Positions 34,323 to 44,595 of a DNA stretch of 64,000 nt are shown here, piece by piece. The notes below the pieces were generated by a model. It was not told the DNA's origin. It saw only the letters and a program-made list of their open reading frames with translations, and searched no databases. The stretch comes from Virgibacillus subterraneus. Lineage in GTDB: Bacteria > Bacillota > Bacilli > Bacillales > Amphibacillaceae. The stretch covers positions 310,001-374,000 of the forward strand of contig NZ_FOEH01000002.1 of assembly GCF_900110695.1 (NCBI RefSeq), read 5' to 3'. Numbering within the stretch: position 1 is the first letter of the stretch; the number at the start of each line of letters is the position of its first letter. The translations under genes were made by a program, and so were the position numbers.

Positions 34323-35672
34323 ATGGAATTTCGTTATTTACCAATGACTGAAACTGATAAAAAGGAAATGCTTGAAACAATTGGTGTTGGGTCATCTGAA
34401 GAACTATTTTCTGATATTCCCGATCAAGTTCGTTTTAAAGGTGAATTGGAGCTCAAAAAACCGGCAAATGAAGCACAGTTAAAAAAAGAACTAGCAGCTA
34501 TGGCCAAGAAAAACGCAAACCTGATAGAATACAGTTCATTTTTAGGTGCCGGCGTTTATGATCATTTTATTCCTTCAGTTGTTGATCATGTGATTTCAAG
34601 ATCAGAATTTTATACAGCTTATACACCATACCAGCCCGAAATATCACAAGGGGAATTACAAGCAATTTTTGAATTTCAGACAATGATTTGTGAATTAACT
34701 GGTATGGGGGTCGCCAACTCTTCCATGTATGATGGCGGAACAGCATTAGCGGAAGCTGTAAATTTAAGTGCTGGTCAAACCAAGCGTAAAAAAATTCTTG
34801 TATCAAAGGCTATCCATCCTGAGTCAAGAGCAGTTATAGATTCATACGCGAAAGGACCAAACCTTGAAATTGTTGAAATTGATCATCATAATGGGCGCAC
34901 AGATTTGAAGCAACTAAATGATGAATTAGATGAAAATACTGCAAGTGTCGTTATGCAGTATCCAAACTTCTTTGGCCAAATCGAACCATTGCATGAAGTA
35001 AACGAAATGATCAGTCAACAAAAGAAAACAATGTTTATTGTATCCAGTAACCCATTAGCATTAGGGTATTTGACGCCCCCAGGTGAGTTTGGCGCTGATA
35101 TTGTTGTAGGGGACACTCAAGTATTTGGTATTCCTGCACAATTTGGCGGTCCGCACTGTGGATATTTTGCGACAACTCATAAATTAATGCGTAAAGTTCC
35201 TGGACGTTTAGTTGGCCAAACAACAGATGAAGATGGGCAACGTGGGTTTGTACTTACACTACAGGCAAGAGAGCAGCATATCAGACGCGATAAGGCCACA
35301 TCGAATATATGTTCAAATCAAGCGTTAAATGCACTTGCGAGTTCTGTAGCAATGAGTTCAATTGGTAAGAATGGTATCAAAAAAATGGCTGTATTGAATA
35401 TGCAAAAAGCGCGTTACGCTAAGCAAAAATTAGAGGAAACTGGTATTGAAGTAATATCACAGGGGGCATTTTTCAATGAATTAGTTGTAAAACTCTCTGA
35501 AAATGTTGCAAATGTAAATGAAAAGCTCTTAGACAAAGGCATAATCGGCGGGTATGATCTGGAACAGGCTTACCCTGACTTAAAAGGACATATGCTGATT
35601 GCTGTAACAGAAATTCGTACAAAAGAAGAAATTGATACTTTTGTAAAAGAATTGGGGGATATTCATGGCTAA
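34323..35672 (+). CDS. gcvPA: Glycine dehydrogenase (decarboxylating) subunit 1
   Basis: The product (449 aa) is the N-terminal half of the P protein, a PLP-fold subunit that lacks the PLP lysine and pairs with Gcv[12 protein letters not shown] and [10 protein letters not shown] near residues 75-105 are typical. The P protein decarboxylates glycine and loads the aminomethyl group on GcvH. It starts 14 bases after gcvT and overlaps gcvPB by eight bases. Confidence 0.96.
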   Translation: MEFRYLPMTETDKKEMLETIGVGSSEELFSDIPDQVRFKGELELKKPANEAQLKKELAAMAKKNANLIEYSSFLGAGVYDHFIPSVVDHVISRSEFYTAYTPYQPEISQGELQAIFEFQTMICELTGMGVANSSMYDGGTALAEAVNLSAGQTKRKKILVSKAIHPESRAVIDSYAKGPNLEIVEIDHHNGRTDLKQLNDELDENTASVVMQYPNFFGQIEPLHEVNEMISQQKKTMFIVSSNPLALGYLTPPGEFGADIVVGDTQVFGIPAQFGGPHCGYFATTHKLMRKVPGRLVGQTTDEDGQRGFVLTLQAREQHIRRDKATSNICSNQALNALASSVAMSSIGKNGIKKMAVLNMQKARYAKQKLEETGIEVISQGAFFNELVVKLSENVANVNEKLLDKGIIGGYDLEQAYPDLKGHMLIAVTEIRTKEEIDTFVKELGDIHG

Positions 35673-37122
35673 TACAGATTTTCCGTTAATTTTCGAACGT
35701 AGTAAAGAAGGAAGAACCGGTTATAGTTTTCCAGAATTTGATGTTCCGGAATTCAACTTAGAAAATGAATTTGAAGATTCATATATTCGAAAGGAAGCAC
35801 CCGATTTACCTGAAGTAAGTGAGCTGGAAATTATGCGTCACTATACAGCTTTATCAAAGCGAAATTATGGTGTAGATTCCGGATTTTATCCATTGGGTTC
35901 TTGTACAATGAAATATAACCCAAAAATAAATGAAGATATTGCAAGACTTGACGGGTTTAGTTATATTCATCCACATCAGGATCCTAAGAGTGTGCAAGGT
36001 GCCATGGAAATGATGTATGATCTGCAGACGTCACTGAGAGAGATAACTGGCATGCATGAAGTTTCTTTACAGCCAGCCGCAGGAGCACAAGGTGAATGGA
36101 CTGGATTGATGATGATTCGTGCATTCCATGAAGCAAATGGCGATTACAACCGGACAAAAGTAATTGTACCTGACTCGGCGCACGGAACAAATCCAGCTTC
36201 AGCTAAAGTGGCAGGATTTGATGCAGTTACGGTAAAATCTAATGATAAAGGTTTAGTAGATCTGGAGGATCTTAAAAGAGTTGTTGGTAAGGATACCGCA
36301 GCTTTAATGCTTACTAATCCGAATACATTAGGTTTATTTGAAACCGAGATATTGGAAATGGCTGAAATAATTCATGGTGCTGGTGGCAAATTGTACTATG
36401 ATGGAGCAAACCTAAATGCAATTATGGGATATACCAGACCTGGGGACATGGGATTTGATGTTGTACATTTGAACCTGCATAAGACATTTACAGGTCCTCA
36501 TGGCGGCGGTGGTCCAGGATCAGGCCCAGTCGGTGTTAGTAGTGAATTGGCTGCATATTTACCAAAGCCCTTACTTGTTAAAAAAGATAATTTATATACC
36601 TTTGATTATGATCGTCCTGATTCAATTGGGCGAGTTAAACCTTACTATGGGAATTTTGGTATTAATTTACGTGCATATACGTATATTCGTACTATGGGCG
36701 CTGAAGGGCTCAAAAAGGTGAGTGAGTACGCAGTAATAAATGCAAACTACATGATGCGTAAACTAGAGAAGGAATACGTATTACCATATCAGCAACACTG
36801 TAAACATGAATTTGTTATATCAGGTAAAAAACAGAAAAAATTAGGTGTGCGGACACTAGATATTGCTAAGCGTTTGCTAGATTATGGCTATCATCCACCT
36901 ACAATTTACTTCCCAATAAACGTAGAAGAGGCAATGATGGTTGAACCAACAGAAACAGAATCAAAAGAAACATTAGATGGTTTTATCGGTACAATGATGA
37001 AAATCTCCGATGAAGCGAAATATAATCCGGAATTAGTTCAGGAAGCGCCTTTCAACACAATTGTTAAACGTATGGATGAAACAACAGCAGCGAGGAAACC
37101 TATATTACGATATGAAAAGTAA
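35665..37122 (+). CDS. gcvPB: Glycine dehydrogenase (decarboxylating) subunit 2
   Basis: The product (485 aa) is the catalytic half of the P protein. The PLP lysine is K273 in [28 protein letters not shown] and [11 protein letters not shown] are further cofactor-site motifs. Its ATG, preceded by GGGGGAT, overlaps the end of gcvPA. A strong terminator closes the operon. Order matches B. subtilis. Confidence 0.97.
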   Translation: MANTDFPLIFERSKEGRTGYSFPEFDVPEFNLENEFEDSYIRKEAPDLPEVSELEIMRHYTALSKRNYGVDSGFYPLGSCTMKYNPKINEDIARLDGFSYIHPHQDPKSVQGAMEMMYDLQTSLREITGMHEVSLQPAAGAQGEWTGLMMIRAFHEANGDYNRTKVIVPDSAHGTNPASAKVAGFDAVTVKSNDKGLVDLEDLKRVVGKDTAALMLTNPNTLGLFETEILEMAEIIHGAGGKLYYDGANLNAIMGYTRPGDMGFDVVHLNLHKTFTGPHGGGGPGSGPVGVSSELAAYLPKPLLVKKDNLYTFDYDRPDSIGRVKPYYGNFGINLRAYTYIRTMGAEGLKKVSEYAVINANYMMRKLEKEYVLPYQQHCKHEFVISGKKQKKLGVRTLDIAKRLLDYGYHPPTIYFPINVEEAMMVEPTETESKETLDGFIGTMMKISDEAKYNPELVQEAPFNTIVKRMDETTAARKPILRYEK

Positions 37123-37123
37123 G

Positions 37124-37158
37124 AAAACGGATGAGGTAATTACCTCATCCGTTTTTAA
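37124..37158. terminator. Bidirectional terminator between gcvPB and yqhL
   Basis: AAAACGGATGAGGTAA and TTACCTCATCCGTTTT form an uninterrupted 16-base-pair inverted repeat, with a T run to the right and A run to the left. Confidence 0.9.
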
Positions 37159-37516
37159 TCTTTCCTGTCCATTTTTTAAATCCGCCTTTTAGCTGATTTA
37201 TATCTGTATACCCCTTTTTGTGAAGTAACTGAGCTGCCCTGGCTGATCTGGAACCACTCTGGCAATAAAGGTATAATGGCTTATCTTTTCGCATCTCCAC
37301 AAGTCGTTGCTTCATTTGTGTCACTGGAATATTTCTGGCCCCAAGAATATGACCTTTCTTAAATTCCTGTGGTTCCCTTACATCAATTAGCTGTGCCTTG
37401 CGATAACCTTCACGAAATTGATCTTCGGTTAATATGGTGACGACGTTTTTTTGTCTGAAATACCGGAAAATTCCTACTCCGACTAAAACGACAATTCCTA
37501 TTACTAAATATTCCAT
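37145..37516 (-). CDS. yqhL: Membrane-anchored rhodanese-like protein (YqhL)
   Basis: The product (123 aa) has an N-terminal membrane helix (about residues 3-18) and one rhodanese domain with the active-site loop YCQSGSRS (Cys near residue 90), LIDVREPQEF and a LKGGFKKW end. It may carry sulfane sulfur at the membrane; its substrate is unknown. The position after gcvPB on the opposite strand equals B. subtilis yqhL. The lipM gene that follows yqhL in B. subtilis is absent here. Confidence 0.92.
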   Translation of the reverse strand: MEYLVIGIVVLVGVGIFRYFRQKNVVTILTEDQFREGYRKAQLIDVREPQEFKKGHILGARNIPVTQMKQRLVEMRKDKPLYLYCQSGSRSARAAQLLHKKGYTDINQLKGGFKKWTGKIKNG

Positions 37517-37949
37517 TGTTTATCCCCCGTAACTTTCATTTGTGTCTACTCTATTATATTGTGGATTAGCTATTATTTCAAAGTATTTTTCTTATCTTAT
37601 TTTATTGATAGGACTATTTACTTATTTTTTGGTTATGGCTGAACACTAATAATTGCTAAAAAAGCACAGTAATGCAGTATTAAAACTATATAATCTAGTA
37701 GGTATTTAAGAATGAATATGAAGTATATGAAAATGGTGAGGAATACTGGGTTTTTAGTAACTTCCTTAATTTTTCTCTATTTTTCTCGATATATTATCAC
37801 GTTTTGATGATTGACAGATTAGAATTCATTTGTTCAAATCTCAATATATAGTATTTATTTTAAAATATTAACACTATATATTGTTTTTAGTATATCAATT
37901 ATGATATCTTATATTATAACAAATAAATAGTTAAAGGAGCGATCAAAAA
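37517..37949. other. Intergenic region between yqhL and nrdJ
   Basis: This 433-base AT-rich region holds the divergent control regions of yqhL and nrdJ. The only clear signals are the two NrdR boxes at 37839-37886 and a TTGACA at 37811 that could be a -35 box. No ORF, repeat or RNA was recognised in the rest. Confidence 0.5.
37839..37886 (+). promoter_or_regulatory. Tandem NrdR boxes upstream of nrdJ
   Basis: Two 16-base sites match the NrdR consensus ACACTATATATAGTGT: 37839-37854 at 12 of 16 positions and 37871-37886 at 14 of 16. They begin exactly 32 bases apart, about three helical turns, the standard arrangement for NrdR repression of ribonucleotide reductase genes. Confidence 0.8.
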
Positions 37950-40821
37950 ATGTCGATTGCTGTTGAGAGCGGAAAAAAAATAGATATTAAAATGCTAAAT
38001 GAAGACATCAAATCGTTTCCGCAAGTACATCCTATTACCGATGACATGAAAATTACACACAAAGGTGTATCCCGTTTGGTTATGCTGGATCGATATGCTT
38101 TTAAGGATACTGAGAAAAAGACATTGCAAGAAGGCGACTTTGTCGTTTTAACTGTGAAAGCAGATCCGAAATTTCCTGCACGTGGACTGGGTTATGTAAA
38201 ATCAATAGACTGGCAACATAAAGAAGCAGATATTCAAGTAGATTCACAGTTTGTATCTGTACTGGATAATGAGCAAGAAGCTTCTACGGGTGTCGTAAAG
38301 CGTTCACTTGATGTTATTGATAAACCTTTGGAAGTTTATTATGAACAAATTGCAAGAAGAAATGCCACAGGGCTTTCCAACGTTGAAACGACAGTAGTGA
38401 AGCAGAAAGAGTGGTTTGAGAAGTTTACGGATGAGTTAGGGTCGTTGAATTTTATTCCAGCAGGACGGGTATTATACGGTGCTGGTGCCGAAACAGATGT
38501 TACGTACTTTAACTGCTATGTCATGCCTTACATCAAAGATTCACGAGAAGGAATATCTGATCATCGTAAACAGGTGATGGAGATTATGAGCAGAGGTGGT
38601 GGGGTTGGAACAAATGGATCAACTCTAAGACCTCGTAATACATTAGCAAGAGGTGTAAACGGAAAGTCATCAGGATCAGTTTCCTGGCTGGATGATATTG
38701 CAAAACTTACACATCTGGTAGAACAAGGCGGATCAAGACGTGGTAAACAAAAGTGCCTCGTCTATAAATTAACCTCGTGAATTGCTGGAAACTCTTTAAT
38801 GACTTGCTGGCTACAACGTAACTGGAAACAGTAAGCGTGAATGCTAAAAAACAGCGAGTGGAAAAAGACAATCAGCAGCCAAGCTTTGTATAGAAGAAGG
38901 TTCAACGACCATCGAAAGCACGTCTTAGACGGAAGTGAGTAGAGTAGAAATCAAGTGATTTCGAAGCGCGAGGACACATTTTAAATGTGTAAGATATGGT
39001 CTGAACTCTAAGGTGACTTAGAGAGTTGTTTTAACGAATCAACGTAACAAATTGGCTCAAATGATTATGTTAGTAGATTCTCACCCTGATATTATCGAAT
39101 TTATTATCTCGAAAATGCAGAATCCGAGAATTCTACGCTATTTGATAGAAAATACTGAAGATGAACAAATTAAGCGTTTAGCACAGGAAAAACTGCAGTT
39201 CACACCATTGACGGAAACAGAAGTGGATTTGTATCAAGGTATCTTAAACTACAATACCATGCCAGGACAAGGTGGTTTTACAGATGCTGCTATCCGTGAA
39301 GCAGAAGAAAAGTTATTAACTGGGGGAACCTATTCTGTTCATAATCCAGAGTTCTTAACTGGAGCAAACATTTCTGTTTGTATTACAAAAGAACTAATGG
39401 ATGCTGTCGAAGATGATGATACCTATGATTTACGTTTTCCTGATGTTGAAAATTATACAAAAGAAGAAATGAAAGCATATAACGAGAACTGGGACAAAGT
39501 TGGCGATGTTCGAAAATGGGAAGAAATGGGCTATGGCGTACGTGTTTATCGTCGAGTAAAAGCTAAAGAACTCTGGAATCTAATAAATATATGTGCAACA
39601 TACTCAGCTGAACCAGGAATATTCTACATTGATAATGCCAATGAAATGACAAATGCAAAAGCATATGGGGACCAAGTAGTTGCAACAAACCCGTGTGGGG
39701 AACAGCCACTTGCACCATATTCAGTTTGTAATCTTGCAGCAGTTAACTTAGCAGAAATGGCTGACAAAGATACTAGCACTGTAAACTTCGAGAAATTGAA
39801 ACAAACCGTTAAAACCGGAGTGCGTATGCAAGATAATGTAATCGATGCAACTCCATACTTTTTAGAAGAAAACAAAAAGCAAGCACTTGGGGAACGTCGG
39901 GTTGGACTAGGTGTTATGGGGATGCATGATCTCCTGATTTATTGTGAAACAGAATATGGATCATCTGAAGGTAATAATCTAGTTGATCAAATTTTCGAAG
40001 CAATTGCAACTACTGCATATCGCGAATCAATTGAGATAGCCAAAGAAAAAGGGAGTTTCCCATTCCTAATTGGTAACACGGACGAAGAAACTAAATCGCT
40101 ACGTGAGGCATTTATAAACACTGGTTATATGAAGAAAATGCCTGAAGATATTAGAAAGGATATTTTAGAATATGGTATACGAAATTCACATCTTTTGACT
40201 GTGGCTCCAACTGGGTCCACTGGGACAATGGTCGGTGTGAGCACAGGTTTGGAACCATATTTCTCCTTTTCTTACTATAGAAGTGGAAGACTAGGGAAGT
40301 TCATTGAAGTTAAGGCTGAAATTGTACAAGAATATTTAGATAGGAATCTTAATCAAAGTTCAGAAAAACTTCCTAGATTCTTTGTAACAGCGATGGATCT
40401 TGCACCAGAAGCACATGCGGATACACAGTGCGTTATTCAACGATGGGTTGATAGCTCCATTTCCAAAACAGTAAACGCACCTCGTGGTTATACAGTTGAT
40501 CAAGTAGAGAATGTATACCATAGACTATATAATGGTGGTGCTAAAGGTGGAACTGTTTATGTAGATGGCAGTCGAGATTCACAAGTACTGACGCTTAAAG
40601 CTGAAGAAAACTCAGAGGGTGAACAGACTGAACTATTTCAGGAAACTGAAAAGCCTAAAGTTGTATTAATGGACACCATCCAGGAATTAGATAAAACCAA
40701 CGTTATGATTGGCTCAGAAGTTGGTGATACGTGTCCAGTTTGCCGAGAAGGCAGTGTGGAAGATATTGGGGGATGCAACACATGTACAAGCTGTGGAGCT
40801 CAGCTTAAATGTGGATTATAA
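37950..40821 (+). CDS. nrdJ: Adenosylcobalamin-dependent (class II) ribonucleotide reductase, interrupted by a group I intron
   Basis: The enzyme reduces ribonucleotides to deoxyribonucleotides using coenzyme B12. Exon 1 is 37950-38744 (265 codons, ending GGSRRG) and exon 2 is 39055-40821 (588 codons plus stop, starting AQMIMLVDS). Joined they give 853 aa, normal for NrdJ. Visible motifs are the Cys in YFNCYVMPY, the active-site NPCGEQPLAPYSVCNL, PTGSTGTM and a C-terminal Cys-rich tail (CPVCREG...CNTCTSCGAQLKCG). Without splicing, translation stops 11 codons into the intron at TGA 38778. Start ATG follows AAAGGAG. Expression is probably repressed by NrdR. B. subtilis has no nrdJ here, so it is an insertion relative to that gene order. 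Confidence 0.92.
38745..39054 (+). ncRNA. Group I self-splicing intron in nrdJ (310 nt, no homing endonuclease)
   Basis: The exon ends GACGTGGT and pairs with the internal guide GCCTCGTC (38755-38762), placing a U-G wobble exactly at the 5' splice site; one U-U mismatch is inside. Core elements appear in order: P (AATTGCTGGAAAC, 38780), Q (AATCAGCAGCCAAGC, 38870), R (GTTCAACGACC, 38900) and S (AAGATATGGTCTGAAC, 38991). R and S pair as P7. A P9 hairpin (CTCTAA/TTAGAG) follows. The intron ends in G39054. Joining the exons restores one frame across a conserved motif. It encodes no protein. Confidence 0.92.
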
Positions 40822-40833
40822 GTTATTTAAGGG

Positions 40834-40868
40834 AAGAATCGACTACAAGTTGGTTCTTTTCTTTTTAT
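40834..40868 (+). terminator. Terminator of nrdJ
   Basis: AAGAATCGACT pairs with AGTTGGTTCTT through G-T wobbles around ACAA, followed by a T-rich tract. Confidence 0.6.
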
Positions 40869-40939
40869 TTAGCTGTTTTCAACATTTTGCTGCTGTTTAC
40901 TGTTCGCAGTTGATATAAACTGCGACGAACTGTGGAAAA

Positions 40940-41245
40940 ATAATTTCAGTGCTATGATACCGTTACGGATATACACTTCGTGCGGGGTCTCGCCGATGCC
41001 TTTCCTTCCGCAGGAGTATTCGTTTATTTCCTGTGCTGGATTGTGCTCACTTTAGCCTGAAAATTAACAAGTGCATATCATGATGGACAAACAAGATTTA
41101 AAACCATTTAGATTGTCAGCTCCAAGAAACGCGTAGTTCTTTTTAATTCCAATCTTGAAAGCGAAGTATTCTGCCGGAACGAATCTAAACACTCAACCAT
41201 CATTCGAGAGAAAGCGTAACAAAAGAAAATTCTAAATGTGCCAAA
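40940..41245. repeat. Intergenic repeat cluster (families D and B) between nrdJ and mntR
   Basis: The 667-base gap 40822-41488 has no gene. A hairpin TCGCAGTT/AACTGCGA lies near 40905-40926. A GC-rich block (40975-41045, containing GGGGTCTCGCCGATGCC) looks like a degraded intergenic repeat. The segment 41150-41240 (GAAAGCGAAGTATTCTG...) is repeated at 46823-46900 with most differences at every third base. Family A copy 5 follows. Minus-strand ORFs here are not considered genes, since one is broken by a stop in the second copy. Confidence 0.55.
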
Positions 41246-41259
41246 GTTTATATCCTCTT

Positions 41260-41347
41260 GGCAGTTATGAATGTATATACTTTTATACTGTATGAGTGCA
41301 ACTATGACATTCATCATAAAGGCTTAATGAATGCTAAGTTTTCTAGT
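41260..41347 (+). repeat. Dispersed hairpin repeat family A, copy 5
   Basis: Contains GGCAGTTATGAA, ATACTTTTATACTG, ATGAGTGCAACTA, AAAGGCTTAATG and ends AATGCTAAGTTTTCTAG. It lies about 140 bases before mntR. Confidence 0.7.
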
Positions 41348-41488
41348 TAATAACATTTTTTTTAGAAATCTGCCTTTGATTTTGTCATCTAAAAGAATAC
41401 TTGTTTAATTCGTTGATATCTTGTATTATTTTTTATAGAAACATTTTTGCGCATGCTAAAAATTTATTCTTTGAAATGAGTTGATTTT

Positions 41489-41908
41489 ATGCCGACACCG
41501 AGCATGGAAGATTATATTGAACAAATTTATAATTTAATTGAAACAAAAGGTTATGCACGTGTTTCTGATATTGCAGAAGCCCTGATAGTGCACCCATCAT
41601 CAGTGACTAAAATGGTCCAGAAACTTGATAAAGATGAATACTTAAATTATGAGAAATATAGAGGATTTATTTTAACATCAAAAGGAAAAAAGATTGGCGA
41701 GCGATTAGTTTTTCGTCATGAGTTACTTGAGGATTTTCTTGAAATTATTGGTGTAGATAATGATAAAATATACGAAGATGTTGAAGGTATTGAGCATCAT
41801 CTAAGCTGGAATTCAATAGACAGAATTGGTGACTTAGTACAATACTTTAAAGAAGATAAGAATCGTATTGTTGATTTAAAAAAGATTAAAGCAAACGAGG
41901 AGAGATAA
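41489..41908 (+). CDS. mntR: Manganese-dependent transcriptional regulator MntR
   Basis: The product (139 aa) is a DtxR-family repressor of manganese uptake. An N-terminal winged helix (about 1-70, with [20 protein letters not shown]) precedes a dimerisation domain with the metal-site motifs RHELLEDFL and [12 protein letters not shown]. It is as short as B. subtilis MntR (142 aa) and lacks the SH3 domain of DtxR. The ribosome site is weak. In B. subtilis mntR lies between lipM and yqhO, as nearly here. Confidence 0.96.
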   Translation: MPTPSMEDYIEQIYNLIETKGYARVSDIAEALIVHPSSVTKMVQKLDKDEYLNYEKYRGFILTSKGKKIGERLVFRHELLEDFLEIIGVDNDKIYEDVEGIEHHLSWNSIDRIGDLVQYFKEDKNRIVDLKKIKANEER

Positions 41909-41990
41909 CTAAAAATAGATATGTATATGTGTTCTAATTCCACCTGTATCCTCCTAATATATAATAAAGGTTTTTACAAGGGGAGAATTC

Positions 41991-42881
41991 ATGAATATTG
42001 ATGGCGTGTTTTCTGGTGGTGGAGTGAAGGCCTATGCACTTATTGGTGCGCTTAAAAGCATTGAAGGGAAAGGTCTATCATTTGAACGAGTAGCTGGAAC
42101 ATCTGCAGGAGCAATAATGTCCACCTTGATTGCAGCAGGATATAAAATTGATGAAATCGAGAAATTAATTCAGGACTTAGATATGCATAAACTTTTGGAT
42201 GCACCAAAATGGACTACATTAATTCCATATTCAAAATGGATTTTTCTATACTTTCAAATGGGGCTATATAAAGGCGACAAACTGGAGAACTGGTTATACA
42301 GACAGTTGGCTAATAAAAATATTTATACGTTTAATGATTTGCAACCCGATTATCTTAAAGTGGTAGTCAGTGATATTTCACTTGGCAGATTAGTTGTTAT
42401 ACCAGATGATCTAGAAAGGGTCTATGGAATTGAACCAAAATATTTTTCTGTTTCAAAGGCTGTTCGAATGAGTGCAGGGTTTCCTTATTTTTTTATGCCA
42501 AAAAAACTGCAGGGCAAATCGAAACACAAAAGTCTGATTGTTGACGGGGGGCTTTTGAGCAATTTCCCATTGTGGATTTTTGAAAGTGAAAACAAACGTA
42601 ATAAAAGACCGATATTAGGGGTTAAATTGAGTGGCTATCCTGAACAACAGTCCCCGCGTAAAGTAAGTAATGCACTTGATATGTTTCATGCCTTATTTTC
42701 AACGATGATACAGGCGCATGATGCACGTTACATTTCTAAATCTCAAATAAGTAACATAATGTTTATCCCGGTGGAGCATGTTGAATCAATGAATTTTAAT
42801 GTTAGTGGTATAACAAAAGAACAACTTATAAAAATGGGCAAAGAAAAAGCCGATCAATTCTTAAGATATTGGCCAAAATAA
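41991..42881 (+). CDS. yqhO: Patatin-like phospholipase family protein (YqhO)
   Basis: The product (296 aa) has the patatin fold: oxyanion loop GGGVKAYAL, nucleophile Ser in GTSAG (near residue 38) and catalytic Asp in VDGGLLSN (near residue 184). It is a predicted lipid acyl hydrolase, substrate unknown. AAGGGGAG precedes the ATG. The position after mntR equals B. subtilis yqhO. Confidence 0.93.
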   Translation: MNIDGVFSGGGVKAYALIGALKSIEGKGLSFERVAGTSAGAIMSTLIAAGYKIDEIEKLIQDLDMHKLLDAPKWTTLIPYSKWIFLYFQMGLYKGDKLENWLYRQLANKNIYTFNDLQPDYLKVVVSDISLGRLVVIPDDLERVYGIEPKYFSVSKAVRMSAGFPYFFMPKKLQGKSKHKSLIVDGGLLSNFPLWIFESENKRNKRPILGVKLSGYPEQQSPRKVSNALDMFHALFSTMIQAHDARYISKSQISNIMFIPVEHVESMNFNVSGITKEQLIKMGKEKADQFLRYWPK

Positions 42882-42917
42882 AAACCAAGCTATCTAAAAA
42901 GTAGCTCGGTTTTTTCT
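42882..42917. terminator. Bidirectional terminator between yqhO and yqhP
   Basis: AAAACCAAGCTA pairs with TAGCTCGGTTTT (one A-C mismatch) with a T run on the right and an A run on the left. Confidence 0.7.
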
Positions 42918-43268
42918 TTTTGACTTATTACCATCAATTACTCGTAAATGAGATGCACGTTTATTTAGCTTCTTTTTCATTTGAAGTGGCTGTGGACGTT
43001 TAGAAGTAGGACGTGGTTTGTTATTTTGGTTTGTGTATTTTGATTTTGACTGTTTCACTGCTTGCTTATATTTCTTAGTATCGTGGGAAGCGGTTCTTTT
43101 TTTGAGAAAGACAAAATAGATTACCGCAAAAACTGCTACGCCAAATCCAAGCATCATTATTATGTTAGTAAGGAAGGAAGCTGTATTTGTAAACAGCTGT
43201 GCAATTACGCCAATGACAGCCAATCCTATTATTACATAAACAAATGCGGAAAACTTATTGCGAACCAT
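42894..43268 (-). CDS. yqhP: SA1362/YqhP family membrane protein
   Basis: The product (124 aa) has two membrane helices (about residues 8-27 and 34-54) and a very basic C-terminal tail rich in Lys, Gln and Asn. This matches the SA1362/YqhP family of Bacillales. The ATG at 43268 is chosen because AAAGGAGG lies seven bases upstream; a GTG two codons earlier overlaps that site. Function unknown; the basic tail could bind nucleic acid or acidic phospholipid. B. subtilis yqhQ, next to yqhP there, is absent. Confidence 0.82.
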   Translation of the reverse strand: MVRNKFSAFVYVIIGLAVIGVIAQLFTNTASFLTNIIMMLGFGVAVFAVIYFVFLKKRTASHDTKKYKQAVKQSKSKYTNQNNKPRPTSKRPQPLQMKKKLNKRASHLRVIDGNKSKRKNRATF

Positions 43269-43544
43269 TTGCACGACCTCCTTTCAATTATTGCATACTA
43301 ATCTATACCACTATTTTCTACTTTTATATCTTCATTCAAAAAACGTTTTTCTACTTTAAATTCTTTCCGTTCTTGCTCAAAATATTCAATACTGTATTTT
43401 TTTCTTTAATAAACTGATCAATTTAACTGTATATCTTTTATTTTACTAGAAAATGGTTAATTTAACTACTCAAAAATTATTGTAATTATAATGAAGTGAT
43501 TCGTTTTAAAGCAATTGGTAACAATATAAATGGAGGTGTTTGTA

Positions 43545-44060
43545 TTGAAAGAGGGTAAAAATTTAGAGCAAAATAAACAGGAAAGACCTATGTCTCTTAT
43601 GTCCAGATCTTTAATTACCGGTTTTGTAGGAGGATTAATAGCTAGTTCTTTTGGTGCTATTATGTATTATTTGAGTTTTTCCGAGGTTGCACCAAAAAGT
43701 TATTTAATCCGTTCCTGGATAACTGCTGATTGGACAGATGGCTGGCTGGGAAATATGCTATCCATTTTGATGGTAGGAGTCCTATCACTTTTAACAGCAT
43801 TTATTTATTACGGGATATTTAAAAAAATTGATTCACTTTGGATGGGTGTCGGATATGGAATTATTTTATGGGTTATTGTCTTTTATATCGTACAGCCAAT
43901 ATTCCCAAATATACCAAATTTAATGGATTTGAACAGGTATACGATTGTTTCCACATTATGTCTCTTTATATTATATGGAACTTTTATTGGATATTCCATT
44001 TCATACGACTATGCTGATACAATAAGAAAGGAAGAAGAGATAAAAGAAAAGCAGAATTAA
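43545..44060 (+). CDS. yqhR: YqhR family membrane protein
   Basis: The product (171 aa) has four hydrophobic helices and the family motif DWTDGWLGN around residue 60. It matches YqhR, located upstream of aroQ in Bacillaceae. The start is a TTG at 43545, six bases after GGAGGTG; the ATG at 43530 overlaps that ribosome site. The 276-base spacer before it shows only AT-rich DNA. Function unknown. Confidence 0.82.
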   Translation: MKEGKNLEQNKQERPMSLMSRSLITGFVGGLIASSFGAIMYYLSFSEVAPKSYLIRSWITADWTDGWLGNMLSILMVGVLSLLTAFIYYGIFKKIDSLWMGVGYGIILWVIVFYIVQPIFPNIPNLMDLNRYTIVSTLCLFILYGTFIGYSISYDYADTIRKEEEIKEKQN

Positions 44061-44143
44061 TCTATGGTTTTACTATTATTCAAAAGTTTTTGTTTATGAT
44101 AAACTAAAATAGTCCGTAATTATATGAATTATAAAGGAATGAA

Positions 44144-44581
44144 ATGCCGATGAATCGTCTTTTGCTATTAAATGGCCCTAATATTAATTTGTTAGGAAAA
44201 CGGGAAAAGGAAGTTTATGGGAAATTCACGTTACATGACATTGAAATCGAGGTAGCAGATTTAGCACAAAAACATGGGCATGAGCTAGATTGTTTTCAAT
44301 CAAATCATGAAGGAGAATTAATTGACCGTCTGCATCAAGCTAACGGGAAGTATACTGGAATAGTCTTTAATCCTGCAGCGTACACTCATACAAGTATTGC
44401 TTTGCGTGATGCTATTATGGCAATTGACACACCTGTAATTGAGGTCCATATTTCAAATGTACACAAACGCGAAGCTTTTAGACACAAATCAATGCTTGCG
44501 TCAGCATGTTATGGACAAGTTGTAGGGTTCGGATTGAAAAGTTATCGACTGGCAGCGCTGGCATTTTTGGAAAGTAAATAG
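44144..44581 (+). CDS. aroQ: 3-dehydroquinate dehydratase, type II
   Basis: The product (145 aa) dehydrates 3-dehydroquinate in the shikimate pathway. The type II signature NGPNINLLGKRE is at the N-terminus, followed by the catalytic lid, QSNHEGELID and EVHISNVHKRE with active-site His. The length is standard for the dodecameric enzyme. It starts a short operon with yqhT (15 bases) and efp (20 bases), as in B. subtilis. Confidence 0.96.
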   Translation: MPMNRLLLLNGPNINLLGKREKEVYGKFTLHDIEIEVADLAQKHGHELDCFQSNHEGELIDRLHQANGKYTGIVFNPAAYTHTSIALRDAIMAIDTPVIEVHISNVHKREAFRHKSMLASACYGQVVGFGLKSYRLAALAFLESK

Positions 44582-44595
44582 AAAGGGATGATACG

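Noticed and set aside
38745-39054. nrdJ as a frameshifted pseudogene or intein-containing gene
   Set aside because: The interruption has stop codons in frame, no intein motifs, and joins conserved sequence exactly when 310 bases with group I core elements are removed.
41108-41317. Minus-strand ORF between nrdJ and mntR
   Set aside because: It crosses repeat families A and B; the second copy of family B carries a stop in this frame.
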